A stretch of 64,000 bases of DNA from Mesorhizobium sp. (GCA_019635735.1 JAHBYX010000015.1:1-64000); one strand, 5' to 3'; positions 35,246 through 44,555 are shown, numbered from the stretch's first letter. Program-made: numbers and translations. Notes: generated by a model not told the origin, from the sequence alone.

Positions 35246-35643
35246 TGGCATCGGGGAGCCGCCGTCTGGGCGTGAAGGCGTTCCGCTTTGCCGCCGTCGG
35301 CATAGTCAATACGGTCGTCGACATGGCGGTCTTCGCACTTCTCGTGACCGCGTCGTCCGCGCCCTTGTTCGCCAACCTGCTCGCCTGGCTCGTCGCAGTG
35401 TCGTTTTCCTACGCACTGAACTCGCGTTGGTCGTTCGATCGTTCCGAGCAGCTCTCCGAGGCGCGTTCGTTTGGCCGCTTCATCACGCTCGGTGCACTGA
35501 TTTCACTCGGGGTCTCTAGCGGCGCCATCGCGATGCTGACCGAAACAATCGGTCTATGGCCCGCAAAGATCCTCGGCGTCGCCGTCGCCGCCGTGCTCAA
35601 TTTCATCGCTGCGCGCTGGTCTATCGAGAACCGTTTGCGCTGA
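35245..35643 (+). CDS. GtrA-family membrane protein (putative lipid-linked sugar flippase)
   Basis: A 132-residue protein with four membrane helices. It shows the family start KAFRFAAVGIVNTVVDMAVF and the central SYALNSRWSFDRS, then LGVAVAAVLNFIAARWSI. GtrA proteins are thought to flip undecaprenyl-phosphate-sugar made by GtrB. It is translationally coupled to the GT2 gene. Confidence 0.9.
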   Translation: MASGSRRLGVKAFRFAAVGIVNTVVDMAVFALLVTASSAPLFANLLAWLVAVSFSYALNSRWSFDRSEQLSEARSFGRFITLGALISLGVSSGAIAMLTETIGLWPAKILGVAVAAVLNFIAARWSIENRLR

Positions 35644-35648
35644 CGTTC

Positions 35649-37154
35649 CTATCCGTTCGGACAATCGCCCGCGGGGAGGAAGACCTCGATCTGGGTAGTC
35701 ATCGCATCCAGATCGGGGGTGTTGGCAAAGTGATAATCCGTGGACGCCATCCGGCACAGCCCCAGCGCGCGTAGCGGCGCCGTATCACCTGGCCCCACCA
35801 CGACGATGCCGTCGCGTCGGAGCATGTCCGAACTCACCCACGGAGAGAGTGCGGGGTCGAGATGTTCGTACCAGGCAGGCCGTTCTGGCAGCACGTTCGC
35901 GACCATCGCCGCCCAGCCATTGCCGCCAACCACCGGGATGGGAGTAGTCTCCGGAAGGCCCGCCGCGCGGAGCCCTTCGATCCATTTTGCCTTCACCACG
36001 TCTGCCAACGCATCCGCCCGCAACAACGGCGCCCAGGGGAGCGGCTCCGCCGCCAACCGGTAGTACAACAGGCGCTCGAGGGGATATACAGATGCGATGA
36101 CGGCTGTTGTCATCACGACAAACGCCGCGCCCCGATTGCTCCACGTGACCGTCGCGCGGTCTCCCGCGAGCCGCAACAACAACCAGCCGGGAATGAAGAG
36201 GAAATTTGCGATCAGCCAGTGGTCCTTTATCATCACGCCAGTCGCGATAGCAATGATGATTGCGGCGGCGATCGGCCCGAACAGCGATGCGCCAAAAAGC
36301 GCCCGCAGCTTGGCCACCCGAACACCGTCGTCACGCGCTACTTCCTCAGCCTTAAGCCCAAAAAGAACCGCAACTGCCGGCAGAATCGAAACCGCCAGCG
36401 TCACGCCGATGATCGACAGCGGCGACAATACCCGTTGCAGCCACCCACCTAGGTGCAGCCGGTCATTGGCGGCCATGCTGTGTTCGGCGACGTCGGGGCT
36501 GTTGAGCAGCCAGAGAGCATTCGGCGTCAGCAGCACCAGCATGAGAAAAATAGCCAGGAGCGCCGGCACCCATCGGACGCGGCTGCGCATCCACGGGTCG
36601 TAGAGCACCAGCATAGCGACCGACACCGGTATCAGCGCGAAGGAATATTTCGAGAGAAAGCCGCCTGCTGCGGCAAGTCCGGCAAGAAGCCACCAGTGAG
36701 CGCCGCCGCGATCAAGCCCGCGCCAGATGCCCAGTGTGAACAGGGCTGCGAAGGGAAGTTGTGCGATATTGGCGTTCCACTGCGGTAGATGTATGCCGAA
36801 ATAGATGATCAGTGCCGACAGAACCACGGCGGCAAACGCGACAGAGCGTGAGCGCACGTCACGGATCGCAGCAAAGATCGCCAGCTGCGCCGTAATGAAT
36901 GCAAGAGCCGACAGCACGTAGGCGCTGCCGAGCCACCCTCCACTCGTCTGGAACGCGATCTCCATCAGCCAGGTCTTCATCGGAGGGTGCCGATAGAGCC
37001 CGACCAGCCACTCACGTCCCCAGGCGACAATCTCGACAGTGTCTATCGGCAGCCCGGCATTGGATGCCAGCGGTATGACTATCCACAGCGCCCCGTATGC
37101 AGCGAGCCAAAGCAGCACGCCCGCACGCATCTCGGCCAGACGGTTGAATGGCAT
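35649..37154 (-). CDS. GT39-like integral membrane glycosyltransferase
   Basis: About 501 residues with ten or more membrane helices. A first periplasmic loop contains DTVEIVAWGREWLVGLYRHPP, where lipid-sugar-dependent (ArnT/PMT type) enzymes have their acidic catalytic residues. A C-terminal periplasmic domain of about 140 residues follows. It is convergent with gtrB-gtrA after a five-base gap. It probably takes the flipped lipid-linked sugar and transfers it to an envelope acceptor such as O-antigen or lipid A. The start could be 37166. Confidence 0.8.
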   Translation of the reverse strand: MPFNRLAEMRAGVLLWLAAYGALWIVIPLASNAGLPIDTVEIVAWGREWLVGLYRHPPMKTWLMEIAFQTSGGWLGSAYVLSALAFITAQLAIFAAIRDVRSRSVAFAAVVLSALIIYFGIHLPQWNANIAQLPFAALFTLGIWRGLDRGGAHWWLLAGLAAAGGFLSKYSFALIPVSVAMLVLYDPWMRSRVRWVPALLAIFLMLVLLTPNALWLLNSPDVAEHSMAANDRLHLGGWLQRVLSPLSIIGVTLAVSILPAVAVLFGLKAEEVARDDGVRVAKLRALFGASLFGPIAAAIIIAIATGVMIKDHWLIANFLFIPGWLLLRLAGDRATVTWSNRGAAFVVMTTAVIASVYPLERLLYYRLAAEPLPWAPLLRADALADVVKAKWIEGLRAAGLPETTPIPVVGGNGWAAMVANVLPERPAWYEHLDPALSPWVSSDMLRRDGIVVVGPGDTAPLRALGLCRMASTDYHFANTPDLDAMTTQIEVFLPAGDCPNG

Positions 37155-37172
37155 CGCAGGATGCATCCCCAG

Positions 37173-37211
37173 AAATGAGAAAGCCGCCAGACCCGCTTGG
37201 AGTCTGGCGGC
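37173..37211 (-). terminator. Intrinsic terminator after rpsD
   Basis: On the minus strand, GCCGCCAGAC / GTCTGGCGGC (37183-37211, 10-bp stem) is followed by TTTCTCATTTC. It lies about 20 bases after the rpsD stop and immediately before the GT39 gene. Confidence 0.8.
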
Positions 37212-37232
37212 AAATGCCGTCTCCGTAACCGA

Positions 37233-37850
37233 TCAGCGCGAGTAGAACTCGACGACCAGGTTCGGTTCCATCTGCACCGCGTAAGGAACGTCGGCCAGGC
37301 CCGGAACGCGCACGTATTTGGCGACCATTTTGTTGTGGTCGGCCTCGATGTAGTCCGGCACGTCGCGCTCGGCGAGCTGTGCGGACTCGAGCACGATGAC
37401 GAGCTGCTTGGACCGGTCGCGCACCTCGATCACATCACCCGGCTTGCACAGGTAGGAACCGATGTTGGTGCGGCGGCCGTTCACGTTCACATGGCCGTGG
37501 TTGATGAACTGGCGCGCAGCGAAGATCGTCGGAACGAACTTGGCGCGGTAGACGACCGCATCCAGGCGCGACTCGAGCAGGCCGATCAGGTTCTCGGAAG
37601 TGTCGCCGCGACGGCGGTCGGCCTCTTCATAGGTCTTGCGGAACTGCTTCTCGGAGATGTCGCCGTAGTGACCCTTCAGCTTCTGCTTGGCGCGCAGCTG
37701 CAGGCCGAAATCGGACAACTTGCCCTTGCGGCGCTGGCCGTGCTGGCCCGGGCCGTATTCACGCTTGTTGACCGGGGACTTCGGGCGGCCCCAGATATTC
37801 TCGCCAAGGCGGCGGTCGATTTTGTACTTCGAAGATTCGCGCTTGCTCAT
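37233..37850 (-). CDS. rpsD: 30S ribosomal protein S4
   Basis: A 205-residue protein of normal length. It has SKYKIDRRLGENIWG at the start, the S4 RNA-binding domain (about 93-155) with ARQFINHGHVNVNG, and a C-terminal basic tail. GAAGGAAATGCG precedes the ATG at 37850. It is a single-gene unit with its own terminator. About 240 bases separate it from the SH3 gene and could hold a leader; no known S4 leader fold was identified. Confidence 0.97.
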   Translation of the reverse strand: MSKRESSKYKIDRRLGENIWGRPKSPVNKREYGPGQHGQRRKGKLSDFGLQLRAKQKLKGHYGDISEKQFRKTYEEADRRRGDTSENLIGLLESRLDAVVYRAKFVPTIFAARQFINHGHVNVNGRRTNIGSYLCKPGDVIEVRDRSKQLVIVLESAQLAERDVPDYIEADHNKMVAKYVRVPGLADVPYAVQMEPNLVVEFYSR

Positions 37851-38091
37851 CGCATTTCCTTCAACATGTTGCGAACCGAAGCTCACGCTCCGGTTCAAGG
37901 AAACGCGCCCTCCTCTGGCTCCCATTTCCGGAACCTGACAGGGGCTTCCACGCACGCATTGCGGAAAGTCCCACGGGACACGTCGGTTGCTCAGGATCGG
38001 CCTGGATGCGCCGATGTCCGAGAATTACAAATGAAACACCGCGCATCTCTGCGCGGCGTTGGCGGTCGAATAGGCGCAAAGACCGGATTTG

Positions 38092-39000
38092 TCAACGCGA
38101 CCTGTTGGAATCGACGGGCAGCGCCGACTTAGACGCCGGCACGATGTCGGGTTTCTTGACGTCGTCAGGCTTCGCGACGGCCTTGGTCACGGTGAACTTG
38201 GTGCTTGCCCGGCCGTCTCGCTGCACGAACTGGCCCCAGACGAAGCCGCGCTTGCCGTTGACGACGATCTCGCACCATGACTGGCATTCGACCAGCTGCA
38301 CCTGCGTGCGGGCCGGCACAGTTCCGATCACCTTCGCGCCCTTTTTCGGGCGGCTGCGGATGTTGGCGTCGTCGATCATCAGCGCCATGCCGGCGACCGC
38401 CTTGCCCGAACTCTCGACCTTGGCCGGCTTTTCCTCACTGTCGGGCTTCACCGGCGCGGGCGCGATGGCCGCGGTCTTCTCCGGCTCGACCTCCGTCTCG
38501 TCGATGCTGTCGAACGGAACTTTCACCCGTTTGGTCATCGGGCCGAACGCATTCTCGGCATCGACCGGGCCGCCGATATCCTCGACGTCCTCGATTCCGC
38601 GTGCCGCGCTGGCGTCATGGGCAAAGCGAGGATCTCGTGCCTCGAGCGCGACGAGCTCTTCTGGCGCTTCCCTGGCGATCGAAGGCGACGGCAGCGCCGA
38701 GGCGGCACTTGCCTGCGAAACAACTCCGTTCGCAGGGATCAGATCGCTGAAGACGGGTTCTTCGGAAACGGCCCCAACGGGCGGCGCGGCTGCCGTGGCA
38801 GACAGGATGATCTCCTGCTCGGGCAGCGGATTTGGAAGGTCGCTCGCCAGTAACGACATCGCCAGCACGGCGGCTCCCGCCGAACCGACACCTACGGCGA
38901 TGAGGGCGGCCCCCATCGCGAAATACCCCTGGCCTACCCCGTCCGGAAGAGTCTCTCCGTCCGTATTGCCCCCGTAGGCAACGTCCCTTGTCACTCTCAC
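38092..39000 (-). CDS. Membrane-anchored bacterial SH3-domain protein
   Basis: A 302-residue protein with one helix near residues 26-50, a disordered acidic/Pro-rich middle (about 55-205), and a bacterial SH3 domain (about 210-275: DDANIRSRPKKGAKVIGTV, WCEIVVNGKRGFVWGQFV). Such domains often bind peptidoglycan or partner proteins in the periplasm. The start is GTG at 39000 with AGGAG nine bases upstream. Its 3' end lies 240 bases before rpsD on the same strand. Confidence 0.8.
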   Translation of the reverse strand: MRVTRDVAYGGNTDGETLPDGVGQGYFAMGAALIAVGVGSAGAAVLAMSLLASDLPNPLPEQEIILSATAAAPPVGAVSEEPVFSDLIPANGVVSQASAASALPSPSIAREAPEELVALEARDPRFAHDASAARGIEDVEDIGGPVDAENAFGPMTKRVKVPFDSIDETEVEPEKTAAIAPAPVKPDSEEKPAKVESSGKAVAGMALMIDDANIRSRPKKGAKVIGTVPARTQVQLVECQSWCEIVVNGKRGFVWGQFVQRDGRASTKFTVTKAVAKPDDVKKPDIVPASKSALPVDSNRSR

Positions 39001-39306
39001 GTCGTTGGGCTCCTACGTTCGGCCTTGCGCTCGGCCGTGTAGACTGACGCCCCCGTCACCCACTCATGCCGAATGCGGCCTCGATGCGCCTGCGGGCGAT
39101 GAATCTCGCCTCTTACCTGAGTGTCTTCCGGGAAGAATGTGGCCGAGATTTGATCATGCCGCCAAAAGTTAACGGAATTAGCCCTTTGGAAGCGCTCCTG
39201 ATTCCGTCATCCACCACTTTGTTATGGCCGATAACGGCCACCTTGCGACCGAGCGGACGGCCACCCTCGGAGAATCGACGCGTTCCCAGTGCCAACCGGC
39301 CTGCGC
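39001..39306. other. 306-base intergenic region, no gene seen
   Basis: No convincing coding frame, tRNA or terminator is seen. A moderately AT-rich part around 39145-39230 contains a GGCCGATAACGGCC palindrome (39227-39240). It lies between the start of the SH3 gene and the end of the DUF3008 gene, both on the minus strand, and so should contain the SH3 gene promoter. Confidence 0.5.
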
Positions 39307-39495
39307 TCAGCTCTTGCCCTTCTTGTCCGGAAGTCCCTTTCGCTTGGTCTCCGCGAATTCCTCGAGCTGTTTCTCGGACATGGAGTCCGCCATCTCACGC
39401 GAAGCGCCCTTGAGTTTGGATTTCGGCGTCTCGCCGCGCTTTGCCGACAGGGCCGCGCCGGCGGCCTTCTGTTGAGCCTTGGATTTTGCAGGCAT
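39307..39495 (-). CDS. DUF3008-family small basic protein
   Basis: A 62-residue Lys/Ala/Ser-rich protein that starts MPAKSKAQQKAAGAALSAKR and contains SREMADSMSEKQLEEFAET. This is the pattern of the small DUF3008 proteins frequent in proteobacteria. Their function is unknown; the composition suggests a nucleic-acid or stress-associated protein. AGGA precedes the ATG. It is downstream of murI on the same strand. Confidence 0.8.
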   Translation of the reverse strand: MPAKSKAQQKAAGAALSAKRGETPKSKLKGASREMADSMSEKQLEEFAETKRKGLPDKKGKS

Positions 39496-39557
39496 GGTTC
39501 CTGATCCTCGTTGCACCTGATCTGCAACGGGCTGGCCCGCAGGACGTTCCGTGCTGC

Positions 39558-40352
39558 TTACGCGACCTTCAGCCCAAACCCCTGCATCAGCCGCCGGCCG
39601 GCGAAATCCGGCTTGCCTGACGTGAAGATCGCAATGTCCTCGCCCTGCGGCGGCGCATCGCTGCGTTTCGGCGGCAGGAGCGACAGCGCCCGGCGCGCGA
39701 TGGCCTCCGCCGGGTCGATCCAGTCGACCGGCCACGGAGCCGTCTTGCGCATGCGGTTGACGAGGAAGGGATAATGCGTGCAGGCAAGCACGACGATGTC
39801 GGTGCGCCGTCCGTCCCTCTCGATGAAGCACGGCGCGATCTCGGCCCGCACGGCCTCCTCATCGACGAACCCCTCGCGCATGTAGGTTTCGGCGAGCCCG
39901 GCCAGCCGGTCGCTCGCGACCAGGCGCACATGGCACCTGCTGCCCCATTGCGCGATCAGGTCGCGCGTATATTGGCGCTTCACCGTTCCAGGTGTTGCGA
40001 GAACCGAGACGAGACCCGAGCGGGTGCGCTCCGCCGCGGGCTTGATCGCGGGAACCGTACCGACGAACGGCGTTGCGGGATAGGCATCGCGAAGGGCCTG
40101 GAGGACGATCGTGGACGCCGTATTGCAGGCGATGACGACGAGTTCGGGGTCGTGCTCCTCGATCAACCTGCCGAACAGGCTGACGATCCGCTCGGCGAGC
40201 GCTTTCTCTTCCCACGCCCCGTATGGAAAGGCGGCATCGTCCGCCACGTAGACGAAGCGCCGGTCGGGCATGAGTACGCGCGCCTCGCGCAACACGGTAA
40301 GGCCGCCAATGCCGGAGTCGAACACCAGCACCGGCCGGTCAGTCTTCGTCAT
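39558..40352 (-). CDS. murI: Glutamate racemase
   Basis: A 264-residue protein. FDSGIGGLTVL holds the first-shell Asp/Ser, the two catalytic cysteines are in VVIACNTAST and VVLACTHYPFL, and PYGAWEEK is the usual PYG motif. It supplies D-glutamate for peptidoglycan. Its start overlaps the end of the trmJ-like gene by 14 bases, indicating co-transcription. Confidence 0.95.
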   Translation of the reverse strand: MTKTDRPVLVFDSGIGGLTVLREARVLMPDRRFVYVADDAAFPYGAWEEKALAERIVSLFGRLIEEHDPELVVIACNTASTIVLQALRDAYPATPFVGTVPAIKPAAERTRSGLVSVLATPGTVKRQYTRDLIAQWGSRCHVRLVASDRLAGLAETYMREGFVDEEAVRAEIAPCFIERDGRRTDIVVLACTHYPFLVNRMRKTAPWPVDWIDPAEAIARRALSLLPPKRSDAPPQGEDIAIFTSGKPDFAGRRLMQGFGLKVA

Positions 40353-41184
40353 TGCCGCCCTCTGAAATCCGCCCGGCCTGGTCGGCCTGCCGCTTGCGCT
40401 CGGGATATCCGCTTCCGCGAGGTTCCTTCGGCGAGAAATAGTCGAGCGAGGCCAGCACGCCGCGCAGGACCTTCACCTCCGGCTCCGTGAATCCCGGTCG
40501 CGTGAACACGGCGCGCACATTGTCGAGCATCTTGGGCTTCTTTTCGGCGGGACGGAAATAGCCGCGCGCGTCGAGCGCCTGTTCCAGATGGTCGAGGAAC
40601 CCGTGGATGTGGCGCTTGTCCGCCGGGGTGAGGTCTGGTCCGGCGAAGGCCGTGTCGGTCTCCCGTTCGAGCCCCGACTTCATCCACTCGTAGGACATCA
40701 GAAGCACGGCCTGGGCAATGTTGAGCGACGAGAACTCGGCATTGACGGGAAAGGTGACGATCTCGTCGGCCAGCGCTATCTCCTCGTTGAAGAGACCGAA
40801 GCGCTCGCGACCGAACAGCAGGCCGGTCCTCAACCCTGATCGGCTGCGGGCCCTGAGCCCCCTGCCCGCCTCGACTGGCCCGATCACCGGTTTGAAATTG
40901 TCGCGCGGGCGCGCCGTCGTCGCGCCGACATAGGCAAGGTCCGCGACCGCCTCCTGGAGCGTTTCGAACACTGCCACCGCGTCGATCACATGGTCCGCCC
41001 GGCTCGCCGTTGCGCGCGCGCTCTCGTTCGGCCAACCGTCGCGCGGCCTGACGAGGCGCAGTTCCCTCAGGCCGAAATTCGCCATCGCCCGAGCCACCAT
41101 GCCGATGTTCTCGCCGAGTTGGGGTTCGACGAGGATGATGGCGGGAAGCGGCGCCTCGCGCGGCCAGGAAAGGTCATCGGTCAT
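40339..41184 (-). CDS. trmJ: SpoU-family RNA 2'-O-methyltransferase, TrmJ-like
   Basis: A 281-residue protein with the SPOUT trefoil-knot motifs EPQLGENIGMVARAMANFGL, GLLFGRERFGL and SSLNIAQAVLLMSYEW, and a helical C-terminal extension (about 185-270). This is the TrmJ class that methylates position 32 of tRNAs. ATG 41184 (MTDDLSWP) begins at the usual place; the open frame is longer upstream. Overlaps murI. Confidence 0.88.
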   Translation of the reverse strand: MTDDLSWPREAPLPAIILVEPQLGENIGMVARAMANFGLRELRLVRPRDGWPNESARATASRADHVIDAVAVFETLQEAVADLAYVGATTARPRDNFKPVIGPVEAGRGLRARSRSGLRTGLLFGRERFGLFNEEIALADEIVTFPVNAEFSSLNIAQAVLLMSYEWMKSGLERETDTAFAGPDLTPADKRHIHGFLDHLEQALDARGYFRPAEKKPKMLDNVRAVFTRPGFTEPEVKVLRGVLASLDYFSPKEPRGSGYPERKRQADQAGRISEGGNDED

Positions 41185-41385
41185 GCGCGCGTCTGTGCCA
41201 TGAAATACTGTCGAAAGAAACAGCGACCTGGCCGCCGGTATCGCGCGCAATGCCCATCCTCGCGGTACGAATTGCTTTCCAGCAACAATAGAGGCCGTCC
41301 GAAGTTTACGTTGCGTAAGGTTCGGGCGAAGTATAAATAAATCCCGCGCACTCCCGCGCCTCCTCCGAGGAAAAGGGGAACGACC

Positions 41386-42342
41386 ATGAAAGTGTCAACA
41401 ATACTGACGGCAGCAGTGATAGCAGCTGCCGCATTCACCGGATTCGCCGGCAGCGCGTCGGCCCAGGCAACCCGTACCTGGGTCTCGGGCGTGGGCGACG
41501 ACGCCAATCCCTGCAGCCGCACGGCGCCGTGCAAGACGTTCGCCGGCGCGATCTCGAAGACGGCGACCGGCGGTGAGATCAACTGCCTTGACCCGGGCGG
41601 CTTTGGCGGCGTTACGATCACGAAGGCGATCACCATATATTGCGATGATGTCGAGGCCGGCGTGCTGGTGTCGGGAACAAACGCAATAGTTGTCAATGCG
41701 CCGACAACTGCCGCCGTCGTCCTGCGCGGCCTCGATATCGAGGGGCTCGGCACAGGGCTGAACGGCGTACGTTTTCTGGCCGGCGGTTCGCTTCACGTCG
41801 ACGACTGCCTGATCCGCAATTTTTCCTCCGCGTCCGGCGGCAACGGCATAGCGTTCGTTCCGTCAAACAGCGCCAAGCTGCTGGTTACCAATACGAGGCT
41901 CTGGCGGAACGCCGTCGGCGTCGTCGGTGCCGGGATACTCATTGCCCCAACCGGCGGAGCCTCGGCGGAAGTTGTCGTCGAAAACGTAGTATCTTCGAAT
42001 AACAACAACGGCATACACGCGAACTCGGCGACGTCGGGTGCGATATCCGTCGCAATCGACAATTCAGTCTTCTCCCTCAATACCGGCAACGGCATTGCAG
42101 CGACTGGTGGCGCAGGCAGCATCAACATCCTCGTTGACGGCACGACGTCGTCCGACAATGCCGCCGCAGGTTTGACCGCCAGCGGCGCCACGGCGATCAT
42201 CAGGCTTTCGGACAGCAACGTCACCGGCAACGCCAATGGGCTGACAACGGCTTCGAGCGGACAGATACTTTCCTTCGTCAACAATCGGATCAGGGGCAAT
42301 ACTGTCGACGGCGCCCCGACGGGGACCCTTGCGCAACAGTAG
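41386..42342 (+). CDS. Secreted right-handed beta-helix protein, copy 1 of 3
   Basis: A 318-residue protein. A signal peptide (about 1-26, ending SASAQA) is followed by the cassette GVGDDANPCSRTAPCKTF, INCLDPGGFGGVTITKAITI and a series of about 22-residue parallel beta-helix coils (VVLRGLDIEG, LHVDDCLIRNFS, and so on). The fold is inferred as pectin-lyase-like. No catalytic residues or sorting signal are evident. GGGGAACGACC precedes the ATG. It is the most diverged of the three copies. Confidence 0.75.
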   Translation: MKVSTILTAAVIAAAAFTGFAGSASAQATRTWVSGVGDDANPCSRTAPCKTFAGAISKTATGGEINCLDPGGFGGVTITKAITIYCDDVEAGVLVSGTNAIVVNAPTTAAVVLRGLDIEGLGTGLNGVRFLAGGSLHVDDCLIRNFSSASGGNGIAFVPSNSAKLLVTNTRLWRNAVGVVGAGILIAPTGGASAEVVVENVVSSNNNNGIHANSATSGAISVAIDNSVFSLNTGNGIAATGGAGSINILVDGTTSSDNAAAGLTASGATAIIRLSDSNVTGNANGLTTASSGQILSFVNNRIRGNTVDGAPTGTLAQQ

Positions 42343-42496
42343 AGCCCTCAGTGCGTCCGGAGCCGGTTCGCCGACCCCTGGCAAAGGGCGAGCAGAACGA
42401 TCGCTCCGAAGGAATTTCGTCCGGAGCGATCATGCCGACATTCCTCTGAAACGCAGAACGCGCTACATTGCGTTTGGGTGAGAAGAGGGGATGTTC

Positions 42497-43468
42497 ATGA
42501 GGATTTCAGCAATCCTTGCGGCGGCGGCCATTGCCGCCGCCGCATTGACCGCGTTTGCCGGCAGCGCCTCGGCCCAGGCGACCCGCACGTGGGTCTCGGG
42601 CGTGGGCGACGATGCCAATCCCTGCAGCCGCACGGCACCGTGCAAGACCTTCGCGGGCGCGATCTCGAAGACGGCGGCGGGCGGCGAGATCAACTGCATC
42701 GATTCGGGCGGGTACGGCGGGGTGGCCATCACGAAGTCGATGACGATCGCTTGCGAGGACGTCGAGGCGGGCGTCCTGAACGGTGGAATACACGGTATCG
42801 TCATAAACGCCGCCGCCACCGATGTGGTGGTTCTGCGGGGACTCGAGATCGACAGCGCGCCCGACGACACCGGTGTCAACGGAATCCGTTTTTATTCGGG
42901 TGGGGCTGTGCATATCGAGGACTGCGTGATCCGCGACAATCAGGCAGGGGAGCTCAACGGCAACGGCATTTTGTTCATGCCGTCGAGCGGCTCGCCCGAA
43001 CTGTTTATCAGCAACTCGCACATCACCGGCAACGGCGACGCGACGAGCGGAACTGGCGTTCATATCGAACCTTCGGGAAGCGCGGGCGCCAAAGTGACCA
43101 TCGAGAACACGATCCTGGCAAATAATTCGATCGGCGTACGCGGCGTGTCGAACAATACGACCGGAGTGGTCGAAATCTCGATCGCCAACAGCGAACTCAG
43201 CGGCGGAACATTTCACGGGCTGGTCGTTCAGGCCGACAGCGGAACCACCAAGGTGACTGTGAACTCGACGCGCATCGTCAACAACGCGAAACAGGGCATC
43301 CGCGCAATCGGCGCCAACGGCATCGTGCGTGTCGGTTCATCGGTCATCTCGGGCAACCTGACCGGGCTAAATTCGATAAACGGCGGCAATATCCGCTCCT
43401 ACGGCAACAATCAGTTGAACGGCAACGGGACCGACGGTGCCTTCACGGGACCCGTCGCCCCGCACTAG
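42497..43468 (+). CDS. Secreted right-handed beta-helix protein, copy 2 of 3
   Basis: A 323-residue protein with a signal peptide (about 1-24) and the same cysteine cassette as copy 1. It is close to copy 3 throughout: both contain TIENTI.ANNSIGVRG, VSNNTTGVV and ISIANSELSGGTFHGL. Cysteines at equivalent positions (NPCSRTAPC, INC, IACED, EDC) could pair in disulfides. GAGGGG six bases before ATG 42497 supports that start over 42491. A separate promoter or long mRNA is possible; the gap from copy 1 is 154 bases. Confidence 0.75.
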   Translation: MRISAILAAAAIAAAALTAFAGSASAQATRTWVSGVGDDANPCSRTAPCKTFAGAISKTAAGGEINCIDSGGYGGVAITKSMTIACEDVEAGVLNGGIHGIVINAAATDVVVLRGLEIDSAPDDTGVNGIRFYSGGAVHIEDCVIRDNQAGELNGNGILFMPSSGSPELFISNSHITGNGDATSGTGVHIEPSGSAGAKVTIENTILANNSIGVRGVSNNTTGVVEISIANSELSGGTFHGLVVQADSGTTKVTVNSTRIVNNAKQGIRAIGANGIVRVGSSVISGNLTGLNSINGGNIRSYGNNQLNGNGTDGAFTGPVAPH

Positions 43469-43536
43469 AATCGTCATCCTTCCGCAGACGGGGCATGACG
43501 CAGGCATTCACACCTCTCCCACGAAAGGGAACGACC

Positions 43537-44508
43537 ATGAAGATATCAACGATACTGACGGCAGCGGCGATCGCGGCCGCCGCATTCATCGGGTTTGCCG
43601 GCGGCGCGTCCGCTCAGGCGATCCGCACCTGGGTCTCGGGCGTCGGCGACGACGCCAATCCATGCAGCCGCACGGCACCGTGCAAGACATTTGCCGGCGC
43701 GATATCCAAGACGGCGGCAGGCGGCGAGATCAACTGCATCGATCCGGGCGGCTTCGGAGCCGTCACGATCGTCAAATCGATGACGATCGCCTGCGAGGAC
43801 GTGGAGGCTGGCATCCTGAACGCTACGACGAACGGTGTCATCGTCAATGCGGCCGCGACCGATGTCGTCGTGCTGCGCGGTCTCGAGTTCGACAGCACGC
43901 CGTCCGGCACCGGCTTAAACGGGGTTCGCTTCCTGGCAGGCGCCGCACTGCATATCGAAGACTGTGTGATCCGCGACAACGGCGCGGCTACTCCGAACGG
44001 CAACGGCGTCCTGTTTTCGCCATCCTGCGGTTCGCCCGAGCTTTTCATCAGCAATTCCTACATCACCGGCAACGGCACCGCGACCACAGGCGCCGGCGTC
44101 CAGATCGAGCCTACGGGTAGCGCGAACGCCAAGGTAACCATCGAGAACACGATCGTCGCCAACAACTCGATCGGCGTGCGCGGGGTTTCGAACAATACGA
44201 CCGGAGTGGTCGACATCTCGATCGCCAACAGCGAACTGAGCGGCGGGACGTTCCACGGCCTGGTGCTTCAGGCGGATAATGGAACCTCCAAGGCGATGGT
44301 GAACTCGACGCGCATCGTCAATAACGCCAATCAGGGTATCCGCGTGATCGGCGCAAACGGCATCGTCCGCATCGGCTCGTCGGTGATCTCGGGCAACCTG
44401 ACGGGGCTCAACCCTGTAAATGGCGGCAATATCCGCTCGTACGGCAACAATCAGCTAAACGGCAACGGCACAGACGGCGCCTTCACGGGAACCGTCGCCC
44501 TGCAATAG
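43537..44508 (+). CDS. Secreted right-handed beta-helix protein, copy 3 of 3
   Basis: A 323-residue protein with a signal peptide (MKISTILTAAAIAAAAF...). Its upstream GGGAACGACC and first codons resemble copy 1, while the body resembles copy 2. This suggests the array grew by duplication and exchange. The start is set at 43537 by that ribosome site, not at the in-frame ATG 43495. A hairpin terminator follows at 44529. Confidence 0.75.
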   Translation: MKISTILTAAAIAAAAFIGFAGGASAQAIRTWVSGVGDDANPCSRTAPCKTFAGAISKTAAGGEINCIDPGGFGAVTIVKSMTIACEDVEAGILNATTNGVIVNAAATDVVVLRGLEFDSTPSGTGLNGVRFLAGAALHIEDCVIRDNGAATPNGNGVLFSPSCGSPELFISNSYITGNGTATTGAGVQIEPTGSANAKVTIENTIVANNSIGVRGVSNNTTGVVDISIANSELSGGTFHGLVLQADNGTSKAMVNSTRIVNNANQGIRVIGANGIVRIGSSVISGNLTGLNPVNGGNIRSYGNNQLNGNGTDGAFTGTVALQ

Positions 44509-44528
44509 ATCCCTGCACAATATGAAGG

Positions 44529-44555
44529 AAACGGCAGGGTCATTCCCTGCCGTTT
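44529..44555. terminator. Hairpin terminator shared by convergent genes
   Basis: AAACGGCAGGG / CCCTGCCGTTT (11-bp stem, 5-base loop). It lies after the third beta-helix gene and overlaps the last codons of the convergent hydrolase. The sequence downstream is only weakly T-rich on either strand. Confidence 0.6.

Larger units (their letters stand above)
41386..44508 (+). repeat. Tandem array of three paralogous beta-helix genes
   Basis: Three genes of about 970 bases repeat head to tail. Long stretches of near-identical DNA can be seen between copies, for example ACGACGCCAATCC near 41500 and 43650, and the shared 3' third of copies 2 and 3 at about 43085-43460 and 44125-44500. Confidence 0.85.
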
